From: Aphrocallistes beatrix
Lineage: Eukaryota > Porifera > Hexactinellida > Sceptrulophora > Aphrocallistidae
Direction of reading: 5' to 3'
DNA length: 64,000 nt
NCBI GenBank assembly: GCA_963281255.1
Contig: OY725492.1
Coordinates: 930,001-994,000 of the forward strand
The notes under the pieces were generated by a model that searched no databases, was not told the origin of the DNA, and saw only the letters and a program-made list of their open reading frames with translations. The translations under genes and the position numbers were made by a program. This document shows, piece after piece, positions 1 through 10,039 of the stretch (position 1 is its first letter; each line of letters begins with the position of its first letter).

Positions 1-250
1 AATAACACAATTCTCGCACTAGACACAACTCTATACTGTGTCACAGAGAATAGGAACACTCCCCAGGTGACTTGGAGCTATGAAGATCCAGTAGGGATCA
101 GATCCTTTCTCACTGCTGCAACGAATGTCAATACAGGAGTTAGTATTCTGGAATTAACCAACAACAACAGTAATCCAGGCACTTTCTCATGTCAAGTCAC
201 TCGCAATGGAGAGAATGTAACATATATAGCTGAATTATTCAGTACAAGTG
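1..250 (+). CDS. Gene A, Ig-like domain exon (5' end outside window)
   Basis: Frame 1 is open from the first base. It shows an Ig fold pattern: LYC (first cysteine), VTWSYED with the core Trp about 10 residues later, and GTFSCQVTRN with the second cysteine. The exon ends at base 250 before GTGAGT, leaving one base of a split codon (phase 1). It closely resembles the two Ig exons of gene B at 45065-45364 and 47995-48294, which are 300 bases long, so about 50 bases lie before the window. Role: an extracellular module of a receptor whose membrane part is at 5533-7512. An upstream lectin exon is likely by analogy with gene B but cannot be seen. Confidence 0.85.
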
Positions 251-627
251 GTGAGTGATTAATTTTATAGCATAAAATTAATATTAGAACATCTTATTTT
301 CAAATTCTATACATATTGTTTATTATCCTTTTATAAATACTTTTGTAAATGCATTTACTATTGTTTCAAACGGTTACTTGACTCAGATTCAGATTTAGGA
401 TGTCGCGATTTAATGGAGCCTAAAAACAACTGCTCTCAGGAATTTTTAGTTAGCCCCATTGTTGCTAGAGTAATTCTAGCGATACTATCATTATTTATAA
501 ATGAATGCAATATATACTATTGTAACGTAGTTAGTTAGATACAGTTGATTGAAGTACCAAGTAAGCTAGAGAGAAATACAGTATAAAAAAACTAACACAC
601 AATGTTTGCCTAATGCAAGAGTATATT

Positions 628-738
628 GTTAACTGTAGAATGCCCAGCATTTATATGGCTTCAGTACCATAGAAAATGGCTGGGAGACATCCGCGATATC
701 GGGGACACTGTGTCCCCTCTGGGCATTCTACGGTTAAC
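628..738. repeat. Short MITE-like palindrome in gene A intron
   Basis: GTTAACTGTAGAATGCCCAG at the left is matched by its inverted copy, with one mismatch, at the right (ending 738). The middle also contains GGGGACACTGTGTCCCC, a perfect hairpin. No coding capacity. The rest of the intron (251-1433) shows nothing else I recognise. Confidence 0.6.
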
Positions 739-1433
739 CTAAGGGTGTATCTACTGGGTGGTCCAGACTGTTGACCATGGATCTAAACCGTTAAACTATG
801 AAGGTTGTAATCCTTGAACTTGAAATCTGATTTGCAAAGATATATAGATGCTCCTCTAATATACGGAGCAGGATTCAGCAATTTTAGTTCTCCACCTGTA
901 TACGTACTGACGAAGCAAGTAAGATTTATGCATAAGAAATGCTTAAATACAAGTATATACACATGCCAAAAGTAAAACTAACGATTTTGTATTTTTTTGA
1001 AGAAGCTGCTGATATTTAGTTAATGAGCATCTAACCATGAATTTTCAACTTTTAGGAGAACTTCTTAATTAAGTGAGGCAATTTTCGACTATCTTTGTTA
1101 TTATTTCATACGAATTTTTCTCTACAACCTTGTAATGGTAAAGGAAATTTATTTTCGCTCTCTAGATAGTCTCATTTATAGAGGTTCCACTATTTAGTAA
1201 GTCATCTTGGTTGTCAGCACTTTGTGATTTCATTCTTTACTTTTCAAAAGAATAATTCCATTTTTATATCAAAGGTTTAAAGCTTATCAGATATTGTCTC
1301 GTTGATGTAGTTGTTAAAATTTGAGCATGTTATGTTAAGCTATTGTCTATATTAATCTACCCTTACTACAAGTATTATAATACTATTTAGAAGGCAATTA
1401 GAGTTTATATATACCTACATACATTTTTTCTAG

Positions 1434-1733
1434 TTCCTTCAACTTCTCCAGTTAACTTGACAGTTTATTCTTTAAACAGCACTGCGATACAAGCAGAATG
1501 GAATGCTCCTGAATTGATAAATCGAAATGGAGTTTTAACAAGTTACCAAGTTAGATATAATGGATCAGTGTTGGATACAACTGAAAGAGTTCTGAATCTA
1601 AGTATTAACACGATGTCTGTAATTCTGACTGGACTTCTACCAAATGTTTATTACTGTGTAATGATTCAGGTTGGAAACCAAGCAGGATTCAGTGAATTTA
1701 GTTTTCCAAATTGTGCACGCACTCAAGAAGCAA
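1434..1733 (+). CDS. Gene A, fibronectin type III exon 1
   Basis: Acceptor TTTTTTCTAG ends at 1433 and donor GTAAGA starts at 1734. The exon is 300 bases, phase 1-1. The translation has the FN3 landmarks: P-S-T-S-P then a hydrophobic strand, AIQAEWNAP (strand-B Trp), GVLTSYQVRYNG (strand-C Tyr), LTGLLPNVYYCVMIQV (Leu and the Tyr of the LxPxxxYxxxVxA signature) and a closing S-F-P-N-C-A-R-T. Two cysteines (YYC and NCA) are conserved in every FN3 copy of this locus and could form an extra disulfide. It joins the Ig exon in frame (G+TT gives Val). FN3 modules usually act as spacers or ligand-binding units on cell-surface proteins. Confidence 0.88.
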
Positions 1734-2286
1734 GTAAGAAATTTCCATAATTATTATATATATGTATAGACATAAGAGTTCAAAATACATTTGAACACTT
1801 CAATTTCTTCGTGTAGATCTGATTGTATATATTGTTTTGAGGCGGAAGGACTTGTACACTAATATGCAGAATGAACAACTAGAAAAGTGATAAGATAAGC
1901 ACTAGAACCAAAGATAATTTGAAATATTTCTGGTTTCTACTTTATAGACTTTAATTAATTGGGAATCGAAGAGAACTGGTGTGATTTGAAATCTGTAATA
2001 CATACTAAAAAAAAATATTTCAAGTAATTCTTGGTTCTAGCATTTGCTTTGTTCTTTTTCTTACATTCTGTAGATTAGTCTACAGTCCATACGATTTTCG
2101 ATATGGAGCCACCTCTTAAGTAGGGTAATTGGGTAATATTCGGTCGTTTCCAAACAAATTTGAATCTAGAATAGGGTAAAGTATGAAATGCAGTTGTACA
2201 ATATAGGGTATTTTAATATGTGGAATCCGATTTTCACATTTTTAAAGTAATAATATGAATATTTACGAGTTATTAGCATATAGACA

Positions 2287-2427
2287 TGGTTATGCGGAAA
2301 TGGTTCGACTTTTCGAAAAAGGAAATAGTTCGAATTGCGGATTTAGGAAATAGTCCGACTTTTTACCATTAGGATTAATGATGGTTTTTCGAACTATTTC
2401 CTTTTTTTTCGAACTATTTCCACCATA
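2287..2427. repeat. Palindromic MITE in gene A intron
   Basis: The left end TGGTTATGCGGAAATGGTT is mirrored by GGAAATAGTTCGAA reading inward from the right end, with further GAACTATTTCC copies in both orientations. Non-coding. It lies 160 bases before the damaged FN3 acceptor at 2580. Confidence 0.55.
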
Positions 2428-2534
2428 CCGTAGATATACATATTTTCACACCTTTTGAAAAATTCTGATTTTGAGCTAAAAGCGAGCTCTCAACAGCTAT
2501 TATAGAGTATTTTAATATAGATTCTAAATTTCAC

Positions 2535-2580
2535 ATTTGAAATTCCCTAAAATGAGTATTTGAAATTCCCTAAAATGAGT
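2535..2580 (+). repeat. Two exact 23-bp tandem units abutting FN3 exon
   Basis: ATTTGAAATTCCCTAAAATG plus AGT occurs at 2535-2557 and again, exactly, at 2558-2580. The second unit stops directly at the first base that is conserved with the other FN3 exons (ACTCCTCC). It replaces the usual acceptor and first codons of the exon. Confidence 0.9.
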
Positions 2581-2590
2581 ACTCCTCCAG

Positions 2591-2872
2591 TTAACTTGAC
2601 AATATATTCTTTAAACAGCACTGCGATACAGGCAGAATGGAATGCTCCTGAAATGATAGATCAAAATGGAGTTTTAACAAGTTACCAAGTTAGATATAAT
2701 GGATCAGAGTTGGATACAACTGAAAGAGTTTTGAATCTAAGTATTAACAAATTGTCTGAAATTCTCACTGGACTTCTACCAAATATTAATTACTGTGTAA
2801 TGATTCGAGTTGGAAACGGAGCAGGATTCAGTGAATTTAGTTCTCCAAGTTGTGCACGCACTCACGCAGCAA
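2591..2872 (+). CDS. Gene A, fibronectin type III exon 2 (altered acceptor)
   Basis: The frame encodes an FN3 module very close to exon 1434-1733: AIQAEWNAP, GVLTSYQVRYNG, LTGLLPNINYCVMIRV, C-A-R-T. The donor is GTAAGT at 2873, phase 1. All other FN3 exons here begin after TTTAG with TTCCTTCAAC; in this one a 23-bp tandem repeat has overwritten that stretch. The best surviving acceptor is ACTCCTCCAG, ending at 2590. A start at 2591 keeps phase 1 and shortens the exon by exactly 18 bases (282 instead of 300), removing only the Val-Pro-Ser-Thr-Pro-Pro lead-in. The reading frame is otherwise undamaged, which argues that the exon is still used. The alternative is that it is skipped, which would also stay in frame. 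Confidence 0.7.
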
Positions 2873-3061
2873 GTAAGTTTGGTACAGTGGATCCCGGTTA
2901 TAAGAACCCTATCTCGATTTTTGTATTCTGCTCTGTTGAATTCTTACCAGATATTAGAACATTCTACTCGAAACGGTTGACATATATCATAATCATAATG
3001 GGCACCTTTTGATATTTTCCCTAGCCATCCCTAGCCACCCGCAAGGTGACTCTCTGAATAT

Positions 3062-3285
3062 TAGTGGCGTAGTGAGGGGGTCAAACTGGCACGACGATGA
3101 GAGGGGGTGTCCTCGGAGTTAATTTATATTTTAGAACGAAAAAATAAGAATAATCTGGGCAAATGATAAATATATTTCAGCTTTCAGTGGCAAAGCCCTT
3201 GGACCCCACAAGGGACTTCCAATTCCCCCAGACCCCCAGCTGGGTACCAGGTCCACCAATAGGAAATCCTGGCTACGTCACTGCT
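3062..3285. repeat. hAT-type MITE
   Basis: The left end TAGTGGCGTAGTGAGGGGGT and right end CTGGCTACGTCACTGCTGG are inverted versions of the CAGTGGCGTAGCCAGG-type terminus common in non-autonomous hAT elements. The interior is GC-rich and non-coding. Confidence 0.55.
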
Positions 3286-3374
3286 GGATACGAAGTGTTC
3301 GCTAGCCGCGCTACTCAAATGCGTTAAGAAGCTTTATAGTATTAATTAATCTAGTTCTCTTTCACTTTTTCTAG

Positions 3375-3766
3375 ACTTGACATGCAGAGATGAAGATTGC
3401 AACTTGGATACAGATATGGACAATTATCCAGATCTACTTTCTTTCTGTCCACAATTTAATATGTCCTGTAAGGATAATTGTCCTAACGAATATAATCCTG
3501 ATCAGAATGACTGTGACAATAACGGCATAGGAGATGTATGTGACAATAGTACGTGTGAACCAGAGACAGATAGTCTATTCAATCTCTACTGGAAGTGCAG
3601 TAAAGGTGGAGAGATGGTTCTGGTTGACTGTCCTAATGGTACAAACACTGCTCGTCGTATGTGTGAGCAATCTGGGAATTGGAGCATGAATATCGACACC
3701 TCTGATTGTGTCTCTAGTGAATATGGAAGTATTCGTAATGAGACATCAGTAGATATTTTAATTCAA
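3375..3766 (+). CDS. Gene A, thrombospondin type-3 repeat plus hormone-receptor (HRM) exon
   Basis: Acceptor TTTTTCTAG ends at 3374. The exon enters in phase 1 and leaves in phase 0 at donor GTTAGT (3767). It is therefore the adaptor between the phase 1-1 ectodomain exons and the phase-0 GPCR exon. The first half has NCPNEYNPDQNDCDNNGIGD then VCD, a calcium-binding TSP3 repeat. The second half, YWKCSKGGEMVLVDCPNG to MCEQSGNW, has the Cys/Trp spacing of the hormone-receptor domain that precedes GAIN in many adhesion GPCRs. Reading on past the donor gives a stop after four codons, so splicing is needed. ILIQ joins directly to VLNETMPTF of the next exon. Role: extracellular stalk next to GAIN. 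Confidence 0.85.
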
Positions 3767-3831
3767 GTTAGTGCAAATGCATAGTTATCCCTTCTTATTA
3801 GTTATATCTATCCTGAGGTATCTCCAGAATA

Positions 3832-3921
3832 AAACATCAGTCACAGACGGGATGGGAGTGTGCATCCATTATCCCAGAAATATGGGAACACACTCCCATC
3901 CCATCTGTGAGGCGTTTTTTA
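3832..3921. repeat. Hairpin MITE (CACAGACGGG family)
   Basis: TCACAGACGGGATGGGAGTG is mirrored by CACTCCCATCCCATCTGTGA, with a loop of about 25 bases and A-rich and T-rich outer ends. Related copies lie at 4909-5029, 17088-17180 and, partly, at 54228. It resembles a bacterial terminator in form only. Confidence 0.7.
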
Positions 3922-4027
3922 TACATTGAAAATCTTATAATTAGATTTCTACTTCGATAATTTTTATGTTAAAATATATCAAACTTTGAATATTTATTAG
4001 GGATGATGAAAATACGTTTTGTAGCAT

Positions 4028-4165
4028 AATACTGTGGAATTTGCTTATTAGCAATGTTGCTCTATTAACAACCAATCTTCAGCTCCCAGGTGAATACTAT
4101 ATTTGGGAATATTAATAATGTTCCCTTATTAGCAACTTCGCATATTAGCAACCAAAAAATTGAAA
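4028..4165. repeat. pogo-like MITE relic
   Basis: ACTGTGGAATTTGCTTATTA and the following AACCAATCTTCAG, CCCAGGTGAA and TATTAGCAACC match, inverted, the intact element at 61481-61656. The right terminus is lost. Confidence 0.55.
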
Positions 4166-4190
4166 ATCTTGATGTAGAGACTATATACAC

Positions 4191-4350
4191 AAACGCGCTT
4201 CGTTTGCTTGCGCTCCGCGACTTTCAGACACTTTGTGTGCGCATAGTCACCCTCCTGGCGCCTGGGGATATTAAAGAAACGGTTGATCGTTTTCTTCGAA
4301 CTCTACTAAAAACGTCCTTTATCTACGGTGAATTATGAATTATGAATTCA
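4191..4350 (+). repeat. GC-rich head with second tail type (PAL2)
   Basis: AACGCGCTTCGTTTGCTTGC and CAGACACTTTGTGTG are a worn copy of the GC-rich head found in the PAL family. The tail (AAAGAAACGGTTGATCG, CTACTAAAAACGTCC) differs from PAL and matches 49179-49295. Confidence 0.55.
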
Positions 4351-4458
4351 TATAATATAGATTAGAAAATACGATACTCGGAATCTACAAATCTAAAAGC
4401 CCCATGTTAACCATTGGATGTTAGTCTCTAGCCTATTTTTGGAATTTGTTTACTTTTA

Positions 4459-4865
4459 GAAGAGCTAGAAACTTGAGATTGGTAACACTGGTGAAGTATG
4501 AGTCCTTCTAAAATCTTTTTCATTCCTATATCCATCGGACTTAGGATCTCTGAGCAATTTGCGGTAAAATTTTGTCGTGTCATCATCGCCTAATTTTAAT
4601 GATAAATGCATATTAGAGCTTAAATTTTAATAGTTTGTGATAAACAATTGTTCAATAGTGTTCAATATAGATGTCTCAACAAAATTATCTTAATTAATTA
4701 TGATTACGTCATCATGATGACACAGCAATAATAATAAATAGCTAATAGAGTTAAAATGATAAGAAATAGAAATAAACATATGTTGTAGAAAGTGTTCAGT
4801 GTAGATGACTATACAAAACGATGCTAATTAATTATGCTAACGTCATCATGATGACGCAGCCAAAT
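4459..4865 (+). repeat. Dispersed repeat R-A, copy 1
   Basis: About 400 bases, from AGAAGAGCTAGAAACTTGAG to ATGATGACGCAGCC, recur with moderate divergence at 30721-31144 in the same orientation. It contains two ACGTCATCATGATGAC palindromes. Non-coding and of unknown class. Bases 5030-5532 after it show nothing I recognise. Confidence 0.7.
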
Positions 4866-4908
4866 TTACATCCACAATTTTAATCCTACAAACTTCAATT
4901 GATGTAAG

Positions 4909-5029
4909 AAAAGCCCCTCACAGACGGGCTAGAAGTATGCTTCCAAATTCATTGGATGACTTGTATTGTGTCATCTTCCAAGGAATGTGGAAGCACACCT
5001 CTGGCCCGTCTGTGAGGGGCTTTTTTATA
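4909..5029. repeat. Hairpin MITE (CACAGACGGG family)
   Basis: AAGCCCCTCACAGACGGGC on the left is mirrored by GCCCGTCTGTGAGGGGCTT on the right, followed by a T run. The arms also extend inward (AAGTATGCTTCC against GGAAGCACACCT). Confidence 0.75.
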
Positions 5030-5532
5030 ATTTGTTTACTTTATATATCAAATGTAAACACAAGTAAACAAACAATTTATAATATTGAACTGAAAATATA
5101 ATATTCGAAATGTAGACCCTAAAAACCCCATGTCACCCGTTGAAAGCTAGTCTCTAGCATATTTTTCAAAATTCGTCAAATGGTGTGAAAATATGTATAT
5201 CACAACCAGATTTGTTTTAATAACTTTACTATTTCTATTTTTAACATTATCAGTATAGAGAATCAAAATTTGTTAAGCTCTGAAGAAATATTACCGTTGT
5301 GATGTAGTTAGACAGCTTTACATAGTATACTAGGATATATTATTATACCAAACTAATGAACTTAATTTGAGGTGGCTAGAATACATAATTGCAAGAGCTG
5401 TAATAAGGACTTGCAAGTATTGAATGATGAATGGATTATAAAATACTTGGATCGCAACGTAGACGAAATTATTTTTGTAGGTATACCAATAAACACGATT
5501 GTGTAATCACTATAATTATAATTATTTATTAG

Positions 5533-7512
5533 GTGCTCAATGAGACAATGCCTACGTTCTCTGGGGACATCATGATCATTGTAGACATTCTGGACAGCAC
5601 AGTTGATGCCACTGCTCAATCGAATCTGAGTGAAGCTATCGTGAATAAAACGATACAAGTTATTGATATTCTGACCAACTCTTCTCAACAGCAACTCTTA
5701 AACCAAACACAAGAAAGTTTTGGAGTAGCTCAAAATATATTAAGTGTGCTCGAGAGACAAGCTCGAGTTCTCGCGGTTAATCGCAGTTTAAATGTACACT
5801 TGAATGAGTCGCAAAATGTTTTCCTTGAAACAGTAGTGATAGTTCAGGATCAAGTTGAAGATGTGGTATTAACTGCAGATAATATCGGAACTGAGGTGCA
5901 ACTGCCTCCCAGCGTGACTATACCGATGCAGAACATCGCGGGAGAGAATGGAATAATGAGTGTTTCTTTAGTTGTTCTGAGAAATATTGCAAATTTAATC
6001 ACTTCTTTCGCTGATAAGATCACATTAGGCACGAGAGGCTTGAAATTAAGTTCTTTTTCAAAGTCTGAGATTGTCACTCCAGTTGTATCTGTGCAGATAT
6101 TTAATGATGAAAAACTCATAACTACCAATTCTAACAATACACTAGTCACCTTAAACTTACCATTAGAATTATCACGGATTATAAACTCGGATAATTTCTA
6201 TAGACCCACATGTATTTTCCTCGCTAATGCAACTAGCAACAATCCAGAATGGCGAGACGGAGGTATACGCAATGTTTCATTGACGGAAGTATCTGCTGAT
6301 AATGTATTGATATGCAATTCTGGCCACTCGACAGCTTTTGTTGTTCTAATCGGAATAAACAACTTGGAGGATCAAGCTTTTGTACTAAATAATATCTCTT
6401 ATTTGGGTTGCTCTGTTTCTATCGTCTGTCTATTGCTGAGTGTCACCATCTATCTCTTATTCGGACTTAAACTTTTGAAGAAAGTCTATCACTTTGCTCA
6501 TTTCCAACTGTCCTTCTCTCTATTGCTACTCTACATAGCTTTTCTGTTTGGCGTTGAGCTCGCCTACGTTGACGTATGGTTCTACATTCCTTGTAAAATG
6601 GTGACGGTTTTAATAGAGTATCTCCTGTTAGTGGTGTTCCTATGGATGTTGTTAGAGGGAGTAGTTATCCTTATTATGGTCATATGGCCTTTCCATGTAT
6701 TTAACTGGAAGCATTTCTTAACTTTCTTTTGTGTCGCTTGGTTGGTACCTCTCCTGTATGTGATTCCTTTTATACCATTTTTTCACGACTTCTACCTTTC
6801 CCCACCTATTTCTAGCAACGTCTCTTTTGGCGCCAATTACTGCTGGCTGCATTTAGATGTAAATACGCACATAATATATTCAGTTACTGTCCCGATAACT
6901 CTGATCATTCCCATTAATTTGGTCATAATAACTATCGTAATTGTTCGTTATATTCTGCTCGTTGCGAAACAGAGGAGTTTATCTAAATTCCATCGAGTCC
7001 AGAAAACTGCGTTACGTCTGTTAAGACTGATTATTGTGTTGTTTCCAGTTTTAGGATTTGGGTGGGCATTCGGGTTATTGGCGGTTTACTTTAACCGTGT
7101 TGTTTTTGCTTGGATGTTCACGATTCTTTGTAGCTTCCAGGGTTTAAGCATTTTGATATTTGTCCTATTGTTGCGTCGTGATATCCAAAAGTCCATTGTG
7201 AAGAAACTCAATCTCAAGTCACACTTCTCTACTTTACAGTTCCGTCTTTCTGAACTCTCTAAACAGATCCGTACTAAAGGTAATGTTAATAGCCAGCAAG
7301 TTGGCATTGACTTTCCGAATTCTGAACCTGATTTAGTTTCTCCTCCTTCTGTTATCATGAATGTAAATTGGCGCGACGAGATTGAAGAGCTAGAACTCAC
7401 GAATCACTTGTCTGACAAGTTTAGAGACTTTTACGAAGGCATACTTCAGAAAGAGTTAGTTCAAGTTGAGGAAGGGAATTCGATGCTTTTTATTACTTTT
7501 GACGATAAATAA
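5533..7512 (+). CDS. Gene A, adhesion-GPCR core exon: GAIN, GPS, 7TM, cytoplasmic tail
   Basis: Acceptor TTTATTAG ends at 5532. The frame continues in phase 0 from 3766 and stops with TAA at 7510-7512 (659 codons in this exon). Residues 1-255 are a GAIN domain, including VTPVVSVQIFN. The GPS runs from C227 (CIF) through EWRDGG to ICNSGHSTAF, with H265-S266-T267 at the place of the usual HL-T/S cleavage triad. Seven hydrophobic helices follow at roughly 288-311, 321-345, 354-386, 395-417, 447-478, 492-517 and 521-548. Adhesion-class marks are C354 at the top of helix 3, C437-W438 in the second extracellular loop, HFAHFQLSFSL in helix 2, GWAFGLLAV in helix 6 and SFQGLSILIF in helix 7. A tail of about 110 residues ends the protein. 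Role: plasma-membrane receptor signalling through a tethered agonist beginning near T267. Two of four GPS cysteines are missing. Confidence 0.93.
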   Translation: MLNETMPTFSGDIMIIVDILDSTVDATAQSNLSEAIVNKTIQVIDILTNSSQQQLLNQTQESFGVAQNILSVLERQARVLAVNRSLNVHLNESQNVFLETVVIVQDQVEDVVLTADNIGTEVQLPPSVTIPMQNIAGENGIMSVSLVVLRNIANLITSFADKITLGTRGLKLSSFSKSEIVTPVVSVQIFNDEKLITTNSNNTLVTLNLPLELSRIINSDNFYRPTCIFLANATSNNPEWRDGGIRNVSLTEVSADNVLICNSGHSTAFVVLIGINNLEDQAFVLNNISYLGCSVSIVCLLLSVTIYLLFGLKLLKKVYHFAHFQLSFSLLLLYIAFLFGVELAYVDVWFYIPCKMVTVLIEYLLLVVFLWMLLEGVVILIMVIWPFHVFNWKHFLTFFCVAWLVPLLYVIPFIPFFHDFYLSPPISSNVSFGANYCWLHLDVNTHIIYSVTVPITLIIPINLVIITIVIVRYILLVAKQRSLSKFHRVQKTALRLLRLIIVLFPVLGFGWAFGLLAVYFNRVVFAWMFTILCSFQGLSILIFVLLLRRDIQKSIVKKLNLKSHFSTLQFRLSELSKQIRTKGNVNSQQVGIDFPNSEPDLVSPPSVIMNVNWRDEIEELELTNHLSDKFRDFYEGILQKELVQVEEGNSMLFITFDDK

Positions 7513-7688
7513 CTGTAATGAAGTTGCAGAACTGTAATTGTAGAGGATTCACCTATTTTTTTAAAAAAATCATTTTCCCTTAGTACATAGTATTTGTAAA
7601 ATCACTTTTCTAAAGTACCTATAGGTTTTCAAACCATTATCATTTTATTATCTATCACTTTTATATATCATTTATTAAAACTATTTCT

Positions 7689-7706
7689 AATAAATTGGAG
7701 AATAAA
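7689..7706 (+). promoter_or_regulatory. Polyadenylation signals of gene A
   Basis: AATAAA occurs at 7689-7694 and 7701-7706, about 180 bases after the stop codon. This is a suitable place for the 3' end of the gene A transcript. Confidence 0.55.
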
Positions 7707-7850
7707 TAGTAGTACTAGACGAATTGAATCTAAAATCAGTTTTCGGGGTGGTGTGCCAATCAAAATAGTACCTTTGAATACCTTATAGTACAAGGCTTAT
7801 ACAATAAGATTACTAGGGGTTTGAATATCAAGATCGATAATATGAAACGT

Positions 7851-8262
7851 TCTGAGCTCAGAGCAAAATGTCGACTCATCGAATTATGACGTCATTGTCA
7901 CATTTTTAAAAGTTAAGCAATATAGTTATTCGAGCATAACTCAGCCATTATAGGAGATAGAAGGCTGAAATTTTAATAGAATCTGTATACTAACATACCT
8001 CACAAATGGTACAACTATCATCAAAAAATGATGACTCATCACTTTGTTATGACGTCATCATTACTCATCAAAATTTTAAAAATTGATAAATTTGGTGATT
8101 TTTCGAGTAATATCGATTATAACAGTAGGACAGACATATTTAGAGATGCTATCTCCCTTATAATTAACCAATGTGACCCCAAGCGACTGAAGAGAGCCTC
8201 CCGCGGACACAAAGTGTCCGCCAGCCGCGCAGCGCAAGCAAGCGAAGCGCGCTTGTCGCAAT
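7851..8262 (-). repeat. PAL family copy (head at right)
   Basis: One of about ten copies of a dispersed element with a GC-rich head (AAGCGAAGCGCGCTTGT, GCGGACACAAAGTGTCCGC hairpin) and a long AT-rich body. This copy has ATGACGTCAT palindromes at 7886-7895 and 8049-8058. The tail beyond the GAGCTC motif is missing. The short open frame across it is only the repeat. Confidence 0.8.
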
Positions 8263-8315
8263 TATATGACAGTCATTCTTAACGTTCTAACTAGACTTTA
8301 CAACTTAACCGTAGT

Positions 8316-8408
8316 CCACTTCTGCCTCCCCCCAGATTGAAGCGGGCAGCTCCGGGTCAAGGGGGGGGCAATTGTACCCCTGTCCCTCCCTTCGTACGCC
8401 CCTGCTTT
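8316..8408 (-). repeat. hAT-type terminus relic
   Basis: Read on the minus strand it begins CAGGGGCGTACGAAGGGAGG, a common hAT-type terminus. It lies between two facing PAL copies. Confidence 0.45.
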
Positions 8409-8493
8409 AAATCCACTTTATGATTTCAACGATGTTAAAAATGCTGTTAACAAGCAATTTTTGATGCCAACGATTAACAGCTGTTAATAGTAA

Positions 8494-8985
8494 CAAGCGC
8501 GCTTCGCTTGCTTGCGCTGCGTGACTGGCGGGCACTTTGTGCCCGCCAGAGGGTCCCTTCGGTCGCCTGCGGTCACCATTGATTAATTATATGGGAGATA
8601 ACATCTCTAAATACGTCTCTCCTACTATTATAATCGAAATCGCACGAAAAAGCAACCGAATTTGTCAATTTTAAAATTTGATGTGTAATGATGAAGTCAT
8701 CACAGAGTGATGAGTCATTATTTTTTGATGATAGTTGCATCATATGTGAGGTATGTTAGTATACAGATTCTATTAAAATTTCAGCCTTCTATCTCCTATA
8801 ATGGCTGAGTTATGCTCGAATAACTGTATTGCTTAACTTTTAAAGATGTGACAATGACGTCATAATTCCATGATAAGTCGACATTTTGCTCTGAGCTCTG
8901 AGCTTACTGGAGCCATAGCCAAAAGACTTCCACATGCCAAAAATTAGCCTTCTGTGCTCGGCAGTTTCTTCAATCAATTCGTTAC
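8494..8985 (+). repeat. PAL family copy (head at left), inverted to the previous one
   Basis: The head ACAAGCGCGCTTCGCTTGC begins the copy. The full tail follows: ATGACGTCAT at 8854-8863, GAGCCATAGCCAAAAGACT, then GTTTCTTCAATCAATTCG. The second CRE-like site is mutated to ATGAAGTCAT. With the copy at 7851-8262 it forms a large inverted pair. Confidence 0.8.
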
Positions 8986-10030
8986 AGATATATTTGTAGA
9001 TTAATCGAGTTTTACTAGTAATAGTAAGGATAAAATACTTTTGACAACTGCTAACAGCAATTTTATATTTTTACTCTTGACTGCATATATTTTGCTACAG
9101 TACAATAAGCAAGTATTATTAGCTGAAATTGAAATAGTTGCAATTTATTTGTTAAAATTCCCCTTAACTTATTATAAATAATGGAACGTGATGTAGCGTA
9201 AATTTGTCCATTGGTAGAAGTGATTTACAGACAATTAAGACAAATTCATTATTTGATGCCTCTTGTAAGAAACGAACAAACATGGTATTAGATAAGAGAT
9301 TATCACTTTTATCGATGTCTGAGTAGTACTTTTCCTCTTTTGTTCGTCTTCCTAAACAAATTGGTTAGCAATTGCCATCTACTTTAAATGAACCTTTCCG
9401 GTGAAGGAAAATGTTAACAATTTGAATGAAATTTCATAAATGTGATGTTTTTGCAAAATCATATTCTTCACAAAAATGCTTTGTGGATTGATTATATAAA
9501 ATTACTGAAATTTGAAAAATGGCTCCTTTCAAATTCGTATTCTAGCGGAATCTATTTTACTGCGGTACCAGTGCTACAGTGTTGTTTGTTCGTTGAAATT
9601 GAGTGTACTAAAAATTTTAAGATACAATCAGTTGTATTGGGCCAATTGAGAAGAAAGTGATTTATTGGCAGAACAACTAACAATTACTAATTGAGAGAAA
9701 TTTATTCATTTATTTACTCTGCCTAGCTCATAAATACCTGTTTCTCAAAATGAGACATTTTTGAATGGCCAAACAGGGCGTGAACTTGAATCCATGAATG
9801 CAACCCTATCATTTCTTGATGTTTGAGGTACAGAAGACAATTTTAACACCTGCAGTTGCAGATTTTTTCTGAAAGATGTTTAGAAGATACCAATGAACAA
9901 GATGCAACTTCGGAAATGTGTCTTTCTTACAATAATTTACAACAAATATCCATTTGTAAAACATTAACAAATCCTAAACATCGACTGTAATATAAAACAC
10001 ATTGAAACTAACAGTTACTTGTATGTATAC
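8986..10030. other. Intergenic stretch without recognised genes
   Basis: AT-rich sequence. The one open frame of about 70 codons (9442-9660) shows no family signature and no splice context. Part of this stretch may be the 5' end of the Tc1-like element that follows, but no terminal repeat was found. Confidence 0.4.
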
Positions 10031-10039
10031 GTTTTGAGA

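Noticed and set aside
3842-5025. Rho-independent terminators
   Set aside because: The hairpins with T runs resemble bacterial terminators, but the window is plainly animal DNA with introns; they are copies of a MITE family.
5850-6149. Antisense frame opposite the GPCR exon (also 5362-5694 and 7086-7400)
   Set aside because: Shadows of the strongly supported plus-strand exon; no domain.
8028-8282. 84-codon open frame (also 60239-60493) as a gene
   Set aside because: Both lie wholly on PAL repeat copies and end at different points; no splice or start context.
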